64,000 nt of DNA from positions 26,695-90,694 of the forward strand of contig JAQBNI010000148.1 of assembly GCA_028288625.1 (NCBI GenBank). Reading direction: 5' to 3'. Positions 18,011 to 27,900 of the stretch are shown piece by piece; position 1 is the first letter of the stretch, and each line of letters begins with the position of its first letter. The notes below the pieces were generated by a model, which was not told the DNA's origin, did no database searches, and saw nothing but the letters and a program-made list of their open reading frames with translations. The translations under genes were made by a program, and so were the position numbers. The stretch is from Bacteroidota bacterium. Lineage in GTDB: Bacteria; Bacteroidota; Bacteroidia; Chitinophagales; JADIYW01.

Positions 18011-19381
18011 TTATTTCTCTTTTCTCTTTTTTCGGTTTCTAATTGAATTAAATTTTAAATTACCAGTGTTTAAAATAAGTATTTTTTGTTCCGGGTTTAA
18101 TGTGTCTTCTTCTTCCAGCTGAAAAAAAAGTGCCAAGGATGATAAACCAGAAGGTTCCCCGATAATATTATTAAACTTGGCAAAATCAATTGCTTTATCA
18201 ATGAATTTATCTTGAACTTCAATTATTCTAGAATTTACACTACAATAGTTTCGATAGTCTAAAAATTTAAAGGTTTTACCTGTATTCCATTGAGTATACA
18301 ATTTGTCCATTTTTGTTTCTTTATGTTCGTATCTGCAACTTGCACCGACGAATTGACAATTTCTCAAAATTTTGATATCTCCGAAAAATCTGGGATCCTT
18401 TTTGCTTTTTTGCTGATTCTTATTTATTTCAAGAATATTTTCATATAATTGACCAGATCCAAATGGAATAATACAGATATCCGGATTCTGATTTAAAATT
18501 TCAAACGCTAACCAATCATAAAATTTGAATCTTAATTCGTTCAGTTCTTTACTAAGTGTAATTTCAATGCCATTTGCTCCATTATTTGTTTCTTTAAGAA
18601 TATCTTTTGAGGAAAGTTCTTTCGTGGTTAATGGATAAGGATAAAGTTCACATCCGTATTCTTGCATTGCGAAAATGATTGATTCCGATAAATGCGTTTC
18701 ATCATATAAAACTTTTAAGGGTGGGAAATTGTAAATATTTAGTAAATTCTGAATAGCAATGGCTGCACTGCCAGAAGAAATAATGGAAAGTCGAGGTTCT
18801 TTGATTTTTGTTTTAGCGTGTAGATACTCCTTATATTTTAACGCGTAGTATCTAACTATTTCCCAAGCAAATCTATCTTTATGCGTTCCGGTTGGATTAT
18901 ATGCTTCATTTTTTATCCATAGTTTCTTGAAATTTTTATACTCCATTGGAATATGTGGCGTCGCAGGGTATGAAGGGTTGTCAGGGGGAAATTCCGGCCT
19001 TGAAATGGTAAGCAGTTTTTTACTTGGTTTAATTTTTTTTATTCCTTCTTTACTAGGTCTAATTATATTATATGTACGAAATTCTTCATCGTAAGTTCCT
19101 TTTGTCTTTTCACTATACTTGTAGTAAAGGCAATTCAACATCTGTTCATTAAAAGGGAATTGATCTCCAGATTTCCGTGTCATTTTTTCTAGATATACTT
19201 CTTTATATAAATAAGTGGAGTTGCATTTATATGGGTTTTTATGATTAAGCCATTCTTCTAATTGACGGAAATAATCAGGAATTGACTCTGCCTTGTGTAA
19301 ATGTGTGCCTGTTGCAATTTCAAAATCTTTTTGCAATGTTTCCCATACTTGTCTGAATTCAGATTTTATGACTAAAGGCAT
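18011..19381 (-). CDS. Stand-alone PLP-dependent fold-type-II enzyme of unknown substrate
   Basis: A 456-residue cytoplasmic protein. The core (about 120-440) has the signature of the tryptophan-synthase-beta/threonine-synthase/cysteine-synthase superfamily: WIKNEAYNPTGTHKDRFAWE, where K168 would form the Schiff base with PLP, and ISSGSAAIAIQNLL, the family's SSGN-A helix with Asn replaced by Ser. A glycine-rich FGSGQLYENI segment (about 300) resembles the phosphate-binding GxGG(T/L) loop, and GEPSGLSSLALFFQLE the late active-site segment. The N-terminal 110 residues are unusual for this superfamily. The C-terminus is Lys/Arg-rich. The gene is markedly more A+T-rich than mnmE beside it, suggesting acquisition. 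No biosynthetic partner is adjacent, so the reaction is unknown. Confidence 0.7.
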   Translation of the reverse strand: MPLVIKSEFRQVWETLQKDFEIATGTHLHKAESIPDYFRQLEEWLNHKNPYKCNSTYLYKEVYLEKMTRKSGDQFPFNEQMLNCLYYKYSEKTKGTYDEEFRTYNIIRPSKEGIKKIKPSKKLLTISRPEFPPDNPSYPATPHIPMEYKNFKKLWIKNEAYNPTGTHKDRFAWEIVRYYALKYKEYLHAKTKIKEPRLSIISSGSAAIAIQNLLNIYNFPPLKVLYDETHLSESIIFAMQEYGCELYPYPLTTKELSSKDILKETNNGANGIEITLSKELNELRFKFYDWLAFEILNQNPDICIIPFGSGQLYENILEINKNQQKSKKDPRFFGDIKILRNCQFVGASCRYEHKETKMDKLYTQWNTGKTFKFLDYRNYCSVNSRIIEVQDKFIDKAIDFAKFNNIIGEPSGLSSLALFFQLEEEDTLNPEQKILILNTGNLKFNSIRNRKKRKEK

Positions 19382-19572
19382 AATACTAATTATAATTTTA
19401 TTAGAAAATAATTGATTAGTAAAAAAAGATTTTTGATGACAAGAGCTATCTAAATATACCTATTTATTTAATAAAATATTCGTTTATTTTCTTTTTTTGA
19501 TTATAATTAATTGTAAGACGGCGAATTATTGAGGAGTATATTCTGTAATGTTTTTTTGGGCAGATAACAATC

Positions 19573-20946
19573 TCACTTTCCGATACAAAATTTCGAAAAA
19601 ATATTATCCAATAAATCATCCGTTGTAATATCACCGGTGATCTCACCTAAAGCGTTTAATGCATAGCGGATATCCTGCGCTAAAAAATCGGTAGTGGTTT
19701 TTGAATCGAGCGCTGAAAGAACATTCTGCAAAGCTCCACGGCAGGCATTCAGCGCTTCGTAGTGTCTTATGTTCGTCACAATATTCGATTCAACATTCAC
19801 AGATTTATCTAAAACGATATCCGATAATTTATCTTTTATCTGATCAACATTTGTCAGCTGCTTCGCAGAAATAAATATCATGTTTTCAAAACCGTAAAAT
19901 TTATTTTCTAATTCTGTTAACGATGCCTTATCTGATTTATTTCCAATTAACAACAGCGGAATATTCTTTGATAATGTTTCAGACTCCATGCGAAGATCTT
20001 CAGCAGTCGTAGTCGTCACATCAAAAATATACAACACCACGGAAGCGGTTTCAATTTTCTGCATCGTTTTTTCAATTCCTAAACTTTCGATCACATCCAC
20101 ACTTTCGCGGATGCCTGCCGTATCAATAAAACGGAATAAAATTCCGTTGATATTTAATGTCTCCTCGATCGTATCGCGGGTAGTGCCGGGAATTTCGGAA
20201 ACGATCGCGCGTTCTTCGTTCAGCAGTGCATTCAGCAAAGTAGATTTTCCTGCGTTCGGCTTTCCCGCAATCACCACGTTCACACCATTCTTGATCACAT
20301 TGCCGAGCTTGAATGAATGAATCAATTTTTCCATCACCATCACAATTTCGTCGATCAGCGTTTTCAGTTTTGATCGGTCTGCAAATTCAACATCCTCCTC
20401 CGCAAAATCCAGTTCCAGTTCCACGAGCGATGCAAAATGGATAAGATCTTCCCGCAGCTTTTTGATCTCCAGCGAAAATCCGCCCTTCATTTGCTGCAAT
20501 GCACTTTTATGCGAAGCCTCGCTGTCCGATGCGATCAGGTCCGCCACCGCTTCCGCCTGGGAAAGGTCGAACCTGCCGTTCAAAAATGCGCGCATCGTAA
20601 ACTCCCCCGCCTTTGCCGCCCGCGCACCGGAATCGATCAGCGCTTCTAAGATCTTTTGTTGTATAAAAGGAGAACCATGACAAGAAATCTCCACCACATT
20701 TTCTTTCGTATAAGAGGAAGGCGCAATAAAAAGACTTACCAGCACTTCATCCAGAACCTGATCGTGGTAAACGAATTTCCCAAGGTGGATGGTATGCGAA
20801 GCTTGTTTGGCAAGGTTCTTTCCGCTAAACAACGAATTCACGATCTCCACCGACTTAGAACCCGACAACCGGATCACGCCGATAGCGCCAACGCCCTGCG
20901 AAGTAGACAAGGCAATTATGGTATCGGAAAATTCATCTGTGTACAT
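19573..20946 (-). CDS. mnmE: tRNA uridine-5-carboxymethylaminomethyl GTPase MnmE (TrmE)
   Basis: 457 residues, the usual MnmE length. With MnmG it modifies the wobble uridine (xm5U34) of several tRNAs using 5,10-methylene-THF. The N-terminal formyl-THF-binding domain begins DTIIALSTSQGVGAIGVIRL. The central helical domain encloses a GTPase domain with G1 AGKPNAGKSTLLNALL, G2 IPGTTRDTIEE, G3 DTAGIRE and G4 IGNKSDK. The C-terminus is the invariant C-[ILV]-G-K (FSKFCIGK), whose cysteine is required for modification. All key elements are intact. It is a single gene, oriented away from the glycan locus. Confidence 0.98.
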   Translation of the reverse strand: MYTDEFSDTIIALSTSQGVGAIGVIRLSGSKSVEIVNSLFSGKNLAKQASHTIHLGKFVYHDQVLDEVLVSLFIAPSSYTKENVVEISCHGSPFIQQKILEALIDSGARAAKAGEFTMRAFLNGRFDLSQAEAVADLIASDSEASHKSALQQMKGGFSLEIKKLREDLIHFASLVELELDFAEEDVEFADRSKLKTLIDEIVMVMEKLIHSFKLGNVIKNGVNVVIAGKPNAGKSTLLNALLNEERAIVSEIPGTTRDTIEETLNINGILFRFIDTAGIRESVDVIESLGIEKTMQKIETASVVLYIFDVTTTTAEDLRMESETLSKNIPLLLIGNKSDKASLTELENKFYGFENMIFISAKQLTNVDQIKDKLSDIVLDKSVNVESNIVTNIRHYEALNACRGALQNVLSALDSKTTTDFLAQDIRYALNALGEITGDITTDDLLDNIFSKFCIGK

Positions 20947-21009
20947 ACTGAAAAATGATTTGCAAAATTAAGATATTTTAAAGCATAATAGTATTCCAAA
21001 GTGAGTGCC

Positions 21010-21120
21010 GTCATTATGAGCGAAGCGTAATAATCCCGAATAGGTTTCTACTTGCGAAATACATTTTAGAAAGTGCCGAACTTTTCGGGATTGCCACGTC
21101 GCTTCACTCCTCGCAATGAC
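21010..21120. repeat. Inverted-repeat (REP/MITE-like) element
   Basis: A 111-bp element with imperfect inverted ends. The left arm (21010-21040) reads GTCATTATGAGCGAAGCG then AATCCCGAA. The right arm (21084-21120) is the complement of GTCATTGCGAGGAGTGAAGC then GGCAATCCCGAA. The GTCATT...GAG termini resemble those of the elements at 1842 and 2907, but the interior differs. It lies in the divergent gap and could form a long hairpin in RNA or DNA. Confidence 0.7.
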
Positions 21121-21337
21121 GTTCTCATTAACGGAAATTGATTAATCATGTAAAAGCTCGAAAAAATGGATACATTTTTTCATAGCAGTTCGATTACTAT
21201 TATTACAATCACATATATTCAAAAATCCAATTTTTTGAGTATTTTTAGTCTGAAATCTTGAGTTTTAGCTAACATTATTTAAGAATCACGTCAAGCCGGT
21301 TAATCATAATTGTCTATATAATTAACACATAGTTTAT

Positions 21338-21345
21338 TACCTTTG
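21338..21345 (+). promoter_or_regulatory. Candidate -7 element for the glycan export operon
   Basis: TACCTTTG exactly fits the Bacteroidota -7 consensus TANNTTTG, 22 bases before the ATG of the exporter gene. A TTG at 21310-21312 is slightly too far upstream to be a standard -33 box. If used, it would drive the first two glycan genes, and perhaps the polyketide genes, with a very short leader. Confidence 0.35.
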
Positions 21346-21367
21346 CCAATTCAACAACCCACTAATA

Positions 21368-23797
21368 ATGAGAAAATTATTTACGCTGAGTTTTTTATTA
21401 TGCTCAGTATGTATAATATACGCCCAGAGTTTCGGTAATTTTTCGGGATCTTTGACGGGTACGGGCGTCACCGCTGCCGCTGCATCCGCTGCAAAGCAGC
21501 TGCAATCCATGAATGCTGCAAACCCGGCTTCTGCGAACAATCTATCTCAATTACAATTATTAGGACTCGATCCGATCGCGGTTCAGAAATATTTAAAACA
21601 GAAGGCTGACGAAAACGCGGATAAATCTGATAAGCCGACTGAAGTGCAGGACATCGTGCAAACGATCATAGAAATGAAGGCAAAGCAGGATGCAATACAG
21701 ACCGCACTTGATAAAAAGAATGAAACCACCAGCACAACTACTCCTAACGAAATATTTGGTCACGACTTTTTCGCTAGTGGCAAGCTCGCCTTGTTTGAAA
21801 AGTCATCGGGAGCAAGAGCGCCGGATTCTTATATTCTCGATGTAGGCGACGAGATCAGCATCGCCGTTTGGGGCGCCGCGGATTATAACAATAAATTTAA
21901 AGTGAATGATGACGGCTTTATCCAGATCCCTGAATTCGGAAGAATTTATGTAAAAGGATTAACGTTTGGTGCCGTGAAAGCGCAGATCGGAAAGAGGCTC
22001 GCCACTTTTATAAATCCTGCCAATACACAATACGAGATCACACTGAATTATTCCAGGACGATAGAAGTGAATATCGTGGGTGAAGTGAAAACGCCCGGTA
22101 CTTACCAGATCCCGGCGATCAACTCGGTGTACAACGCGATCAACGCCGCAAACGGTATCAGCGATATCGGTTCCGTGCGCGACATCCAGGTGCGAAGGGA
22201 TGGCAAAACGATCAGGCGTTTTGATGTGTATGAATTTTTATTCAACCCTTTATCAGATCAGAATTTCTTTTTGCAAAAAGGAGATTTTATCTATGTGTCT
22301 ACTCAGCAGCGATTAATTAAAGTTCAGGGTGCGGTTCGCCGTCCCGCTAAATATGAATTGCTCGCACCGGAAAATCTCAACGAGCTGATCGCATTCGCGG
22401 GAGGATTTGCGCCGGATGCTTATTTGAAATCGATACAGGTAACAAGAATAGCAGGCAGTACTTCGCAGATCATAGATGTAAATTACGAGCAGCTGCAAAA
22501 TGCGCATACTAATTTTACTTTAATGGATGGTGATGTCGTCAACATTACTTCTATTCCGGGCGGCATCGAGAATTTTGTGAACATTACGGGAACCGTGCGT
22601 TACCCCGGAAAATACCAGTTCAAAACAGGCGATAGAATTTCCGACCTGATAAAAGTAGCGGGCGGCATTAAGCTCGATAGTTACCTGGAGCGTGCTTATG
22701 TAAAAAGAAAACTGGAAGACGATACATACGTCAATCAAAAATTTTCTCTGAAAAATATCCTGGAAGATGAAAATTCATCCGACAACTTTTTGCTGCAGCG
22801 CGCCGATCAGGTACAGCTGTTTTCAAAAGATGAATTCGTTGAAAAATTTATGGTGTCGATTGATGGCTCTGTGTTAAAGCCAACGATTACTGAGTATACG
22901 GAAAGCATGACACTGAATGATCTTTTATTTTTTGCAGGCGGATTAAAAAAAGAAGCTGCAAATTCTAAAATAGAAATTTCACGCGTGATGAATATCGATT
23001 CAACGGAAGCACTGCATTTTACACCGCAGCGTGTAGTGGTGCAAACGATAGAAGTAGGTCCGAACCTGGAGATCGATGAAGCTTCAAAGGCATATCTGTT
23101 AGCGCCGATGGATAAAATTTATGTGAGAAAGATCTATGGCTTTAATGAACAGATGACGGTTACCTTAAAAGGTGAAGTGAAATATCCCGGTGTTTACCCG
23201 ATTTTAAATAAGGATGAAAAAGTGTTGGATGTGATTGAACGCGCAGGAGGATTAACACCTTTCGCGTTTATTAAGAATGCAAAATTAACGCGACCTGAAA
23301 ACGGTTTGACGAATACGATCTTTCAATTAAAAGATGCATTTGCGGATACCGCATCAAGGGCAAATTATATTTTGAAGAACGGAGATATCATCGATATCCC
23401 GACAGTGAATCAATTGGTAAGCATTCAAGGTGCAATACGTTATCCGGGTATAGATTCCACGCAAACCGTGAACGGAAAATTTATTCCGGGAAAAAGTGCG
23501 CGCTGGTATATTAAAAATTATGCAGGCGGATTTAAGAAAGGCGCATGGAAAAAATCCACACTCGTCATTTATCCAAACAGGAAAGTAGATTACACGCATT
23601 CCTTCATCGGTATAAAAAATTATCCGACCGTAGATATTGAAGGTGCATTGATCACGGTAGAAATGAAACATAAAGCGCCAAAGCCACCGAAAGGTCCGGA
23701 ATCAGCCTTGAACTGGAACATTGTTCTGCCAAGTGTTATAGCTGCGATAACATCCATAGCTACAACTTTAACTTTAATTTTTGTGCTGAAAAAATAA
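21368..23797 (+). CDS. Polysaccharide export protein, Wza-like with multiple SLBB domains
   Basis: An 809-residue outer-membrane/periplasmic exporter for capsule or exopolysaccharide. The signal peptide (MRKLFTLSFLLCSVCIIYAQ) has no lipobox, unlike E. coli Wza. A Poly_export domain starts near residue 150 (DSYILDVGDEISIAVWGAAD) and is followed by a series of about six SLBB-type beta-grasp units, each with the V.I.G.V..PG.Y.......(L.DLI..AGG) pattern (for example VNIVGEVKTPGTYQIP, VNITGTVRYPGKYQFK, VTLKGEVKYPGVYPIL, VSIQGAIRYPGIDSTQ). The C-terminus is a hydrophobic helix (NWNIVLPSVIAAITSIATTL), comparable to Wza's amphipathic helix that lines the outer-membrane pore. It is followed after 1 bp by the Wzz-like gene, so the two are co-transcribed. 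Confidence 0.92.
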   Translation: MRKLFTLSFLLCSVCIIYAQSFGNFSGSLTGTGVTAAAASAAKQLQSMNAANPASANNLSQLQLLGLDPIAVQKYLKQKADENADKSDKPTEVQDIVQTIIEMKAKQDAIQTALDKKNETTSTTTPNEIFGHDFFASGKLALFEKSSGARAPDSYILDVGDEISIAVWGAADYNNKFKVNDDGFIQIPEFGRIYVKGLTFGAVKAQIGKRLATFINPANTQYEITLNYSRTIEVNIVGEVKTPGTYQIPAINSVYNAINAANGISDIGSVRDIQVRRDGKTIRRFDVYEFLFNPLSDQNFFLQKGDFIYVSTQQRLIKVQGAVRRPAKYELLAPENLNELIAFAGGFAPDAYLKSIQVTRIAGSTSQIIDVNYEQLQNAHTNFTLMDGDVVNITSIPGGIENFVNITGTVRYPGKYQFKTGDRISDLIKVAGGIKLDSYLERAYVKRKLEDDTYVNQKFSLKNILEDENSSDNFLLQRADQVQLFSKDEFVEKFMVSIDGSVLKPTITEYTESMTLNDLLFFAGGLKKEAANSKIEISRVMNIDSTEALHFTPQRVVVQTIEVGPNLEIDEASKAYLLAPMDKIYVRKIYGFNEQMTVTLKGEVKYPGVYPILNKDEKVLDVIERAGGLTPFAFIKNAKLTRPENGLTNTIFQLKDAFADTASRANYILKNGDIIDIPTVNQLVSIQGAIRYPGIDSTQTVNGKFIPGKSARWYIKNYAGGFKKGAWKKSTLVIYPNRKVDYTHSFIGIKNYPTVDIEGALITVEMKHKAPKPPKGPESALNWNIVLPSVIAAITSIATTLTLIFVLKK

Positions 23798-23798
23798 T

Positions 23799-24863
23799 AT
23801 GCAGGAGCAATTCTCAGAAGAAGACATCAGGTTAGTGGACGTTCTCGAGTCCTTTAAAAGCTATTTCATTTATATCCTGAAGAAATGGTACATCTCCATT
23901 TTGGGTGTTGCCGCTTTAACGCTGGGCGGATATTTTTACGCCAAGTTGACGCCGCCGAAATACATTGCAAATATTTCTTTTAACGCCGTCGATTCGCGCG
24001 CAACTTCCATGGGCGGGATCATGTCTATGATGGGTGTGTCGTTTGCAGGTGGTTCATCCAACGATGTATTGACGGGTATCTTCACCTCCAGGAATATTTT
24101 TTATAATTCGATGCTGGATACGATGGATGTTGAAGGCAAGAGAGAAAAGATCGCGAATATATATATGCATGCGTATAAGTATGATGAAGGATTTGACCAG
24201 GATCCGGAATGGAAAGGTTTTAAGTTCAGGGCAAATTCAATTAAAGAGATCACCAAAAAAGAAATGGATATTTTAAGTGTCATGTTTGATGATTGGCAGG
24301 GCGGACTGATGACTGCAGAGCTTGATGCTCCGACAGGAATGATCAAGGCGGAAATAGAAACGCCGGATTATGAATTATCACGCCAGCTTGGATCAACTAT
24401 GCTCAAACACACCTTGCAATTCTACCAGAATAAACAAGTGGAAAACGCGAAGATCTCGTTAACCAATGTTACAAAAAGGCTGGATTCAATTTCCGGAGAG
24501 ATCACCCGGAGACAATCAATGATTGCCGCATCGCAGGATATAAATATTTTCAATCATAAAAAAGAAGTAGTAGTAGACCAGCAAAAGCTGATGCAGGAAA
24601 TTGCTACATTAAATATCATGTATAATGATGCGGCAAGTTCAAAGGAAAATGCAAAAGTAGGATTATCACCACAGAATAATATTGTAAGAGTTGTAGACGA
24701 TCCTATGTTCTCCACGGCGCCAAAACATTTAAGCAAACTGCTATATACAGCGATCGGGTTTGCAGCAAGTTTAGTGCTGATCATTATTCCGCTGCTGATC
24801 AGCAAGGCGGTTCAGGACGGGCGCGAAGAAGACAAAATGAGATCAGCCTTGTTGTCCTCTTAA
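23799..24863 (+). CDS. Wzz-like chain length determinant protein
   Basis: 354 residues with the Wzz/polysaccharide co-polymerase layout. There is a short cytoplasmic N-terminus, TM1 (WYISILGVAALTLGGYFYAK, about 30-50), a large periplasmic alpha/beta domain, and TM2 (LLYTAIGFAASLVLIIIPLL, about 313-335). The proline-containing approach to TM2 (DDPMFSTAPKHLSK) is typical. No C-terminal tyrosine kinase domain is attached, so it is a Wzz/PCP-type regulator of chain length. It follows the Wza-like gene by one base and precedes the first PKS by 88 bp. Confidence 0.9.
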   Translation: MQEQFSEEDIRLVDVLESFKSYFIYILKKWYISILGVAALTLGGYFYAKLTPPKYIANISFNAVDSRATSMGGIMSMMGVSFAGGSSNDVLTGIFTSRNIFYNSMLDTMDVEGKREKIANIYMHAYKYDEGFDQDPEWKGFKFRANSIKEITKKEMDILSVMFDDWQGGLMTAELDAPTGMIKAEIETPDYELSRQLGSTMLKHTLQFYQNKQVENAKISLTNVTKRLDSISGEITRRQSMIAASQDINIFNHKKEVVVDQQKLMQEIATLNIMYNDAASSKENAKVGLSPQNNIVRVVDDPMFSTAPKHLSKLLYTAIGFAASLVLIIIPLLISKAVQDGREEDKMRSALLSS

Positions 24864-24951
24864 TTTTTATTTAATTTCAATAGGTAAACATTAAATAAAA
24901 ATTAGTGATTGTTATTGTATGAAGTATCCAAATTAAACATCTGATGATAAA

Positions 24952-27900
24952 ATGGAAGACGTTAATTTATATAAAGATCGTTTAATCGAAACACAAAATT
25001 TATTGGCCGCTGTTCAGGACCAATTGGAAAAAGAACGATTAGAAAAGTTTGAACCAATTGCTGTGGTGGGCATGGCATTTCGTTTTCCCGGCAAGGTAAA
25101 TAACGCATCAGATTTCTGGAATTTATTGGTAAACGGGATCGATGGGATAGAAGATATCCCAACTTCGAGATGGGATAATAATGCTTTGTATGATTCCGGA
25201 AAGATCAATCACAGGCAAGGTGGATTTGTAGATAATATTGATCTGTTTGATCCTTCCTTTTTCGACATCACCCCGATAGAGTTGGAAAATACCGATCCTG
25301 AACAACGGCTGTTGCTTGAAACTACCTTTGAGGCGTTTGAGAATGCGGGAATAGATATTACTGCATTAACCGATACTAATACTTCTGTGTATATCGGTAT
25401 CAGCAATGAGGATTATCAGAACAAAAATTTCAGGACTGCTGACATGAACCTGATCAATATGTATTCATTTGTAGGAAATTCCATTGCAGCCGCATCCGGA
25501 AGAATATCTTACATGTTCGGATTCCAGGGCCCCAGTATGACGATAGATACCGGATGCTCCTCTTCCCTTGTATCAGCGCATCTCGGCGTGCAGGCATTGC
25601 GCAACCGGGAAACTGACCTCGCAGTAGTGGGAGCCGCTAACCTGCTCATTACGCCTGAATATTCCATTACCTATTCACAGTCGGGCGGCCTGTCTCCGGA
25701 TGCCCGCAGCAAAGCATTTGATAACAGCGCAAATGGTTATGTACGCTCCGATGGAATTTGTACCCTCCTGCTAAAAAGGCTTTCAGATGCGCAAAGAAAT
25801 AATGACAATATACTTGCACTGATCAAGGGAACTGCTGTCAACCAGGATGGAAGAAGCGAGCATTTTTCCGTGCCCAATAATAAAGCCCAGGCAAAAGCGA
25901 TAAAAGCTGCATTGGCAAATGCAAATATATCACCCGGTAAAATATCTTATCTCGAAGCACATGGCACAGGTACGCGTGTAGGTGATCCGTTGGAATTACG
26001 AGGTATTCTGGAAGTGTATAACGACATTAAATCCAGGGAAGACCCGTTGCTGATAGGCTCGGTAAAATCAAATATCGGACATACCGAAGGTGTTGCAGGA
26101 ATTGCAGGTCTCGCTAAAATAATCCTTGCATTAAAACACAATACGATCCCTGCCAATTTACATTTCAATACACCCAATACCCTGGTGGATTGGGAGACTG
26201 CCCCGGTTAAAGTAGTGAACATAAATACGGAATGGAAAGGAGAAGACCGGCATGCAGGCATCAATAGCTTTGGCATTACAGGAACTAATGCACATATTAT
26301 TGTAAGCGATCCGCCATCAGCTAAAAAAATGCAGGATCAGCCGCTCCTCAGGAAAGATATTTATGTGCTTCCCTTATCTGCAAGAAGTGAACAGGCGCTC
26401 ATAGATCTTAGTAAGAAATATGCTGATTTTCTCACTGCCGGAAATTATAATACCGAAGACATTTGCGCAATGGCGGCGCTTCGCAGAACGCACCACGAAT
26501 TTCGCGAAGTGTTTATAGCGGATAGCAAGGCAGGCATGATCGAAACACTCAATGATTTTTCCGCCGGCGCAACAGTGGAGAATAAAAAAATATTTGATAA
26601 TAAGGATGAAATAAAAACGGTTTTTATTTTTCCCGGACAAGGCGCGCAATGGATCCAAATGGGAAAAGCGTTGATGGAAAATGAATTGGTTTATCGCACT
26701 TCCCTGGAAGAAATAAATGTGGTTTATAAAAATTATATAGATTGGGATTTGCTTGAAGAGATAAATAAGCCGGAAGGGGAAAGCAGGTTAAATGAAATAG
26801 ACGTCGTGCAACCGGTTTTAATTGCTATTGAAATTGCGCTGGCAAGTTTATGGATGAGTAAGGGCGTCTTCCCGGATATCGTGGTAGGTCATAGCCTGGG
26901 AGAAGTTGCTGCAGCATATGTAGCGGGAAATATTTCCTTGCATGAAGCTGCACAAATTATTATTACGCGTAGTAAGCTGATGAAACAGCTGAGCGGTAAG
27001 GGAGAGATGGGCGTTACTGATCTTACAGTGGAAGAAGCGAATGAGATCTTAAAAGGATATGAAGGAAAATTATCCGTTGCTGTTATGAATAGTACAAATT
27101 CTACGGTGCTGTCTGGAGATGCACATGCACTCGATGAAGTTTTTTCTGCATTGGAAGCACAGGGAAGGTTTAACCGAAAAGTAAAAGTAGATGTAGCTTC
27201 ACACTCCCCGCAGATGGATGGTATCAGGGAGGATCTTAAAAATGCCCTGCACAATATTCAACCACAAAATTCAACGATACAATTTTACTCTACTGCCGAA
27301 AACCGGGTAAAAAACGGGGAAGCGCTGAATGCGGATTATTGGGCAGGTAATTTAAGGAACCCTGTGCAATTTGGCAACGTGATCCAATCCATTTCAAACG
27401 ATCATAACGCGGTATATATTGAAATGAGTCCGCACCCGGTTCTGGTTCATGCCATAAATGAAAATATCACCGGTAAGGAAACAAAGGCACTGGCGCTTTC
27501 TTCCTATGCGCGGGAGAAAAATGAATTGCAGGAATTCTTTCTAAACTATGTATCGCTATATAAAGCGAATTTTCCTTTCGACTGGAAAAATATATACCAG
27601 GATATCAGGGAGTTCATAGAGCTTCCTAATTATGCATGGCAGAAAGAAAGATTCTGGTTCGATGAGAAGCCGGATTATTCATCATTAGGCGAAACACCGG
27701 CAGCTAAAAATATCGAAAAATATTTTTATGAAATAGAGTGGAATGAAGTGCAGCCATCTCCCGAAACAACATCCAAAAATGTGCTGGTGGTAAAAGATGA
27801 ATATGGATACTCGGCGAATATTGAAAGTATATTGAGCGAAAAAGGTCATAATGTTGGGGTGGTGAACAATACAGATTCATTGGATGGAATAAAAGCTGAT

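Larger units (their letters stand above)
20947..21367. other. Intergenic region between mnmE and the glycan locus
   Basis: A 421-bp divergent gap. It holds an inverted-repeat element (21010-21120), about 200 A+T-rich bases with no feature I can name, and a candidate promoter for the exporter gene at 21338-21345. No gene is supportable. Confidence 0.65.
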
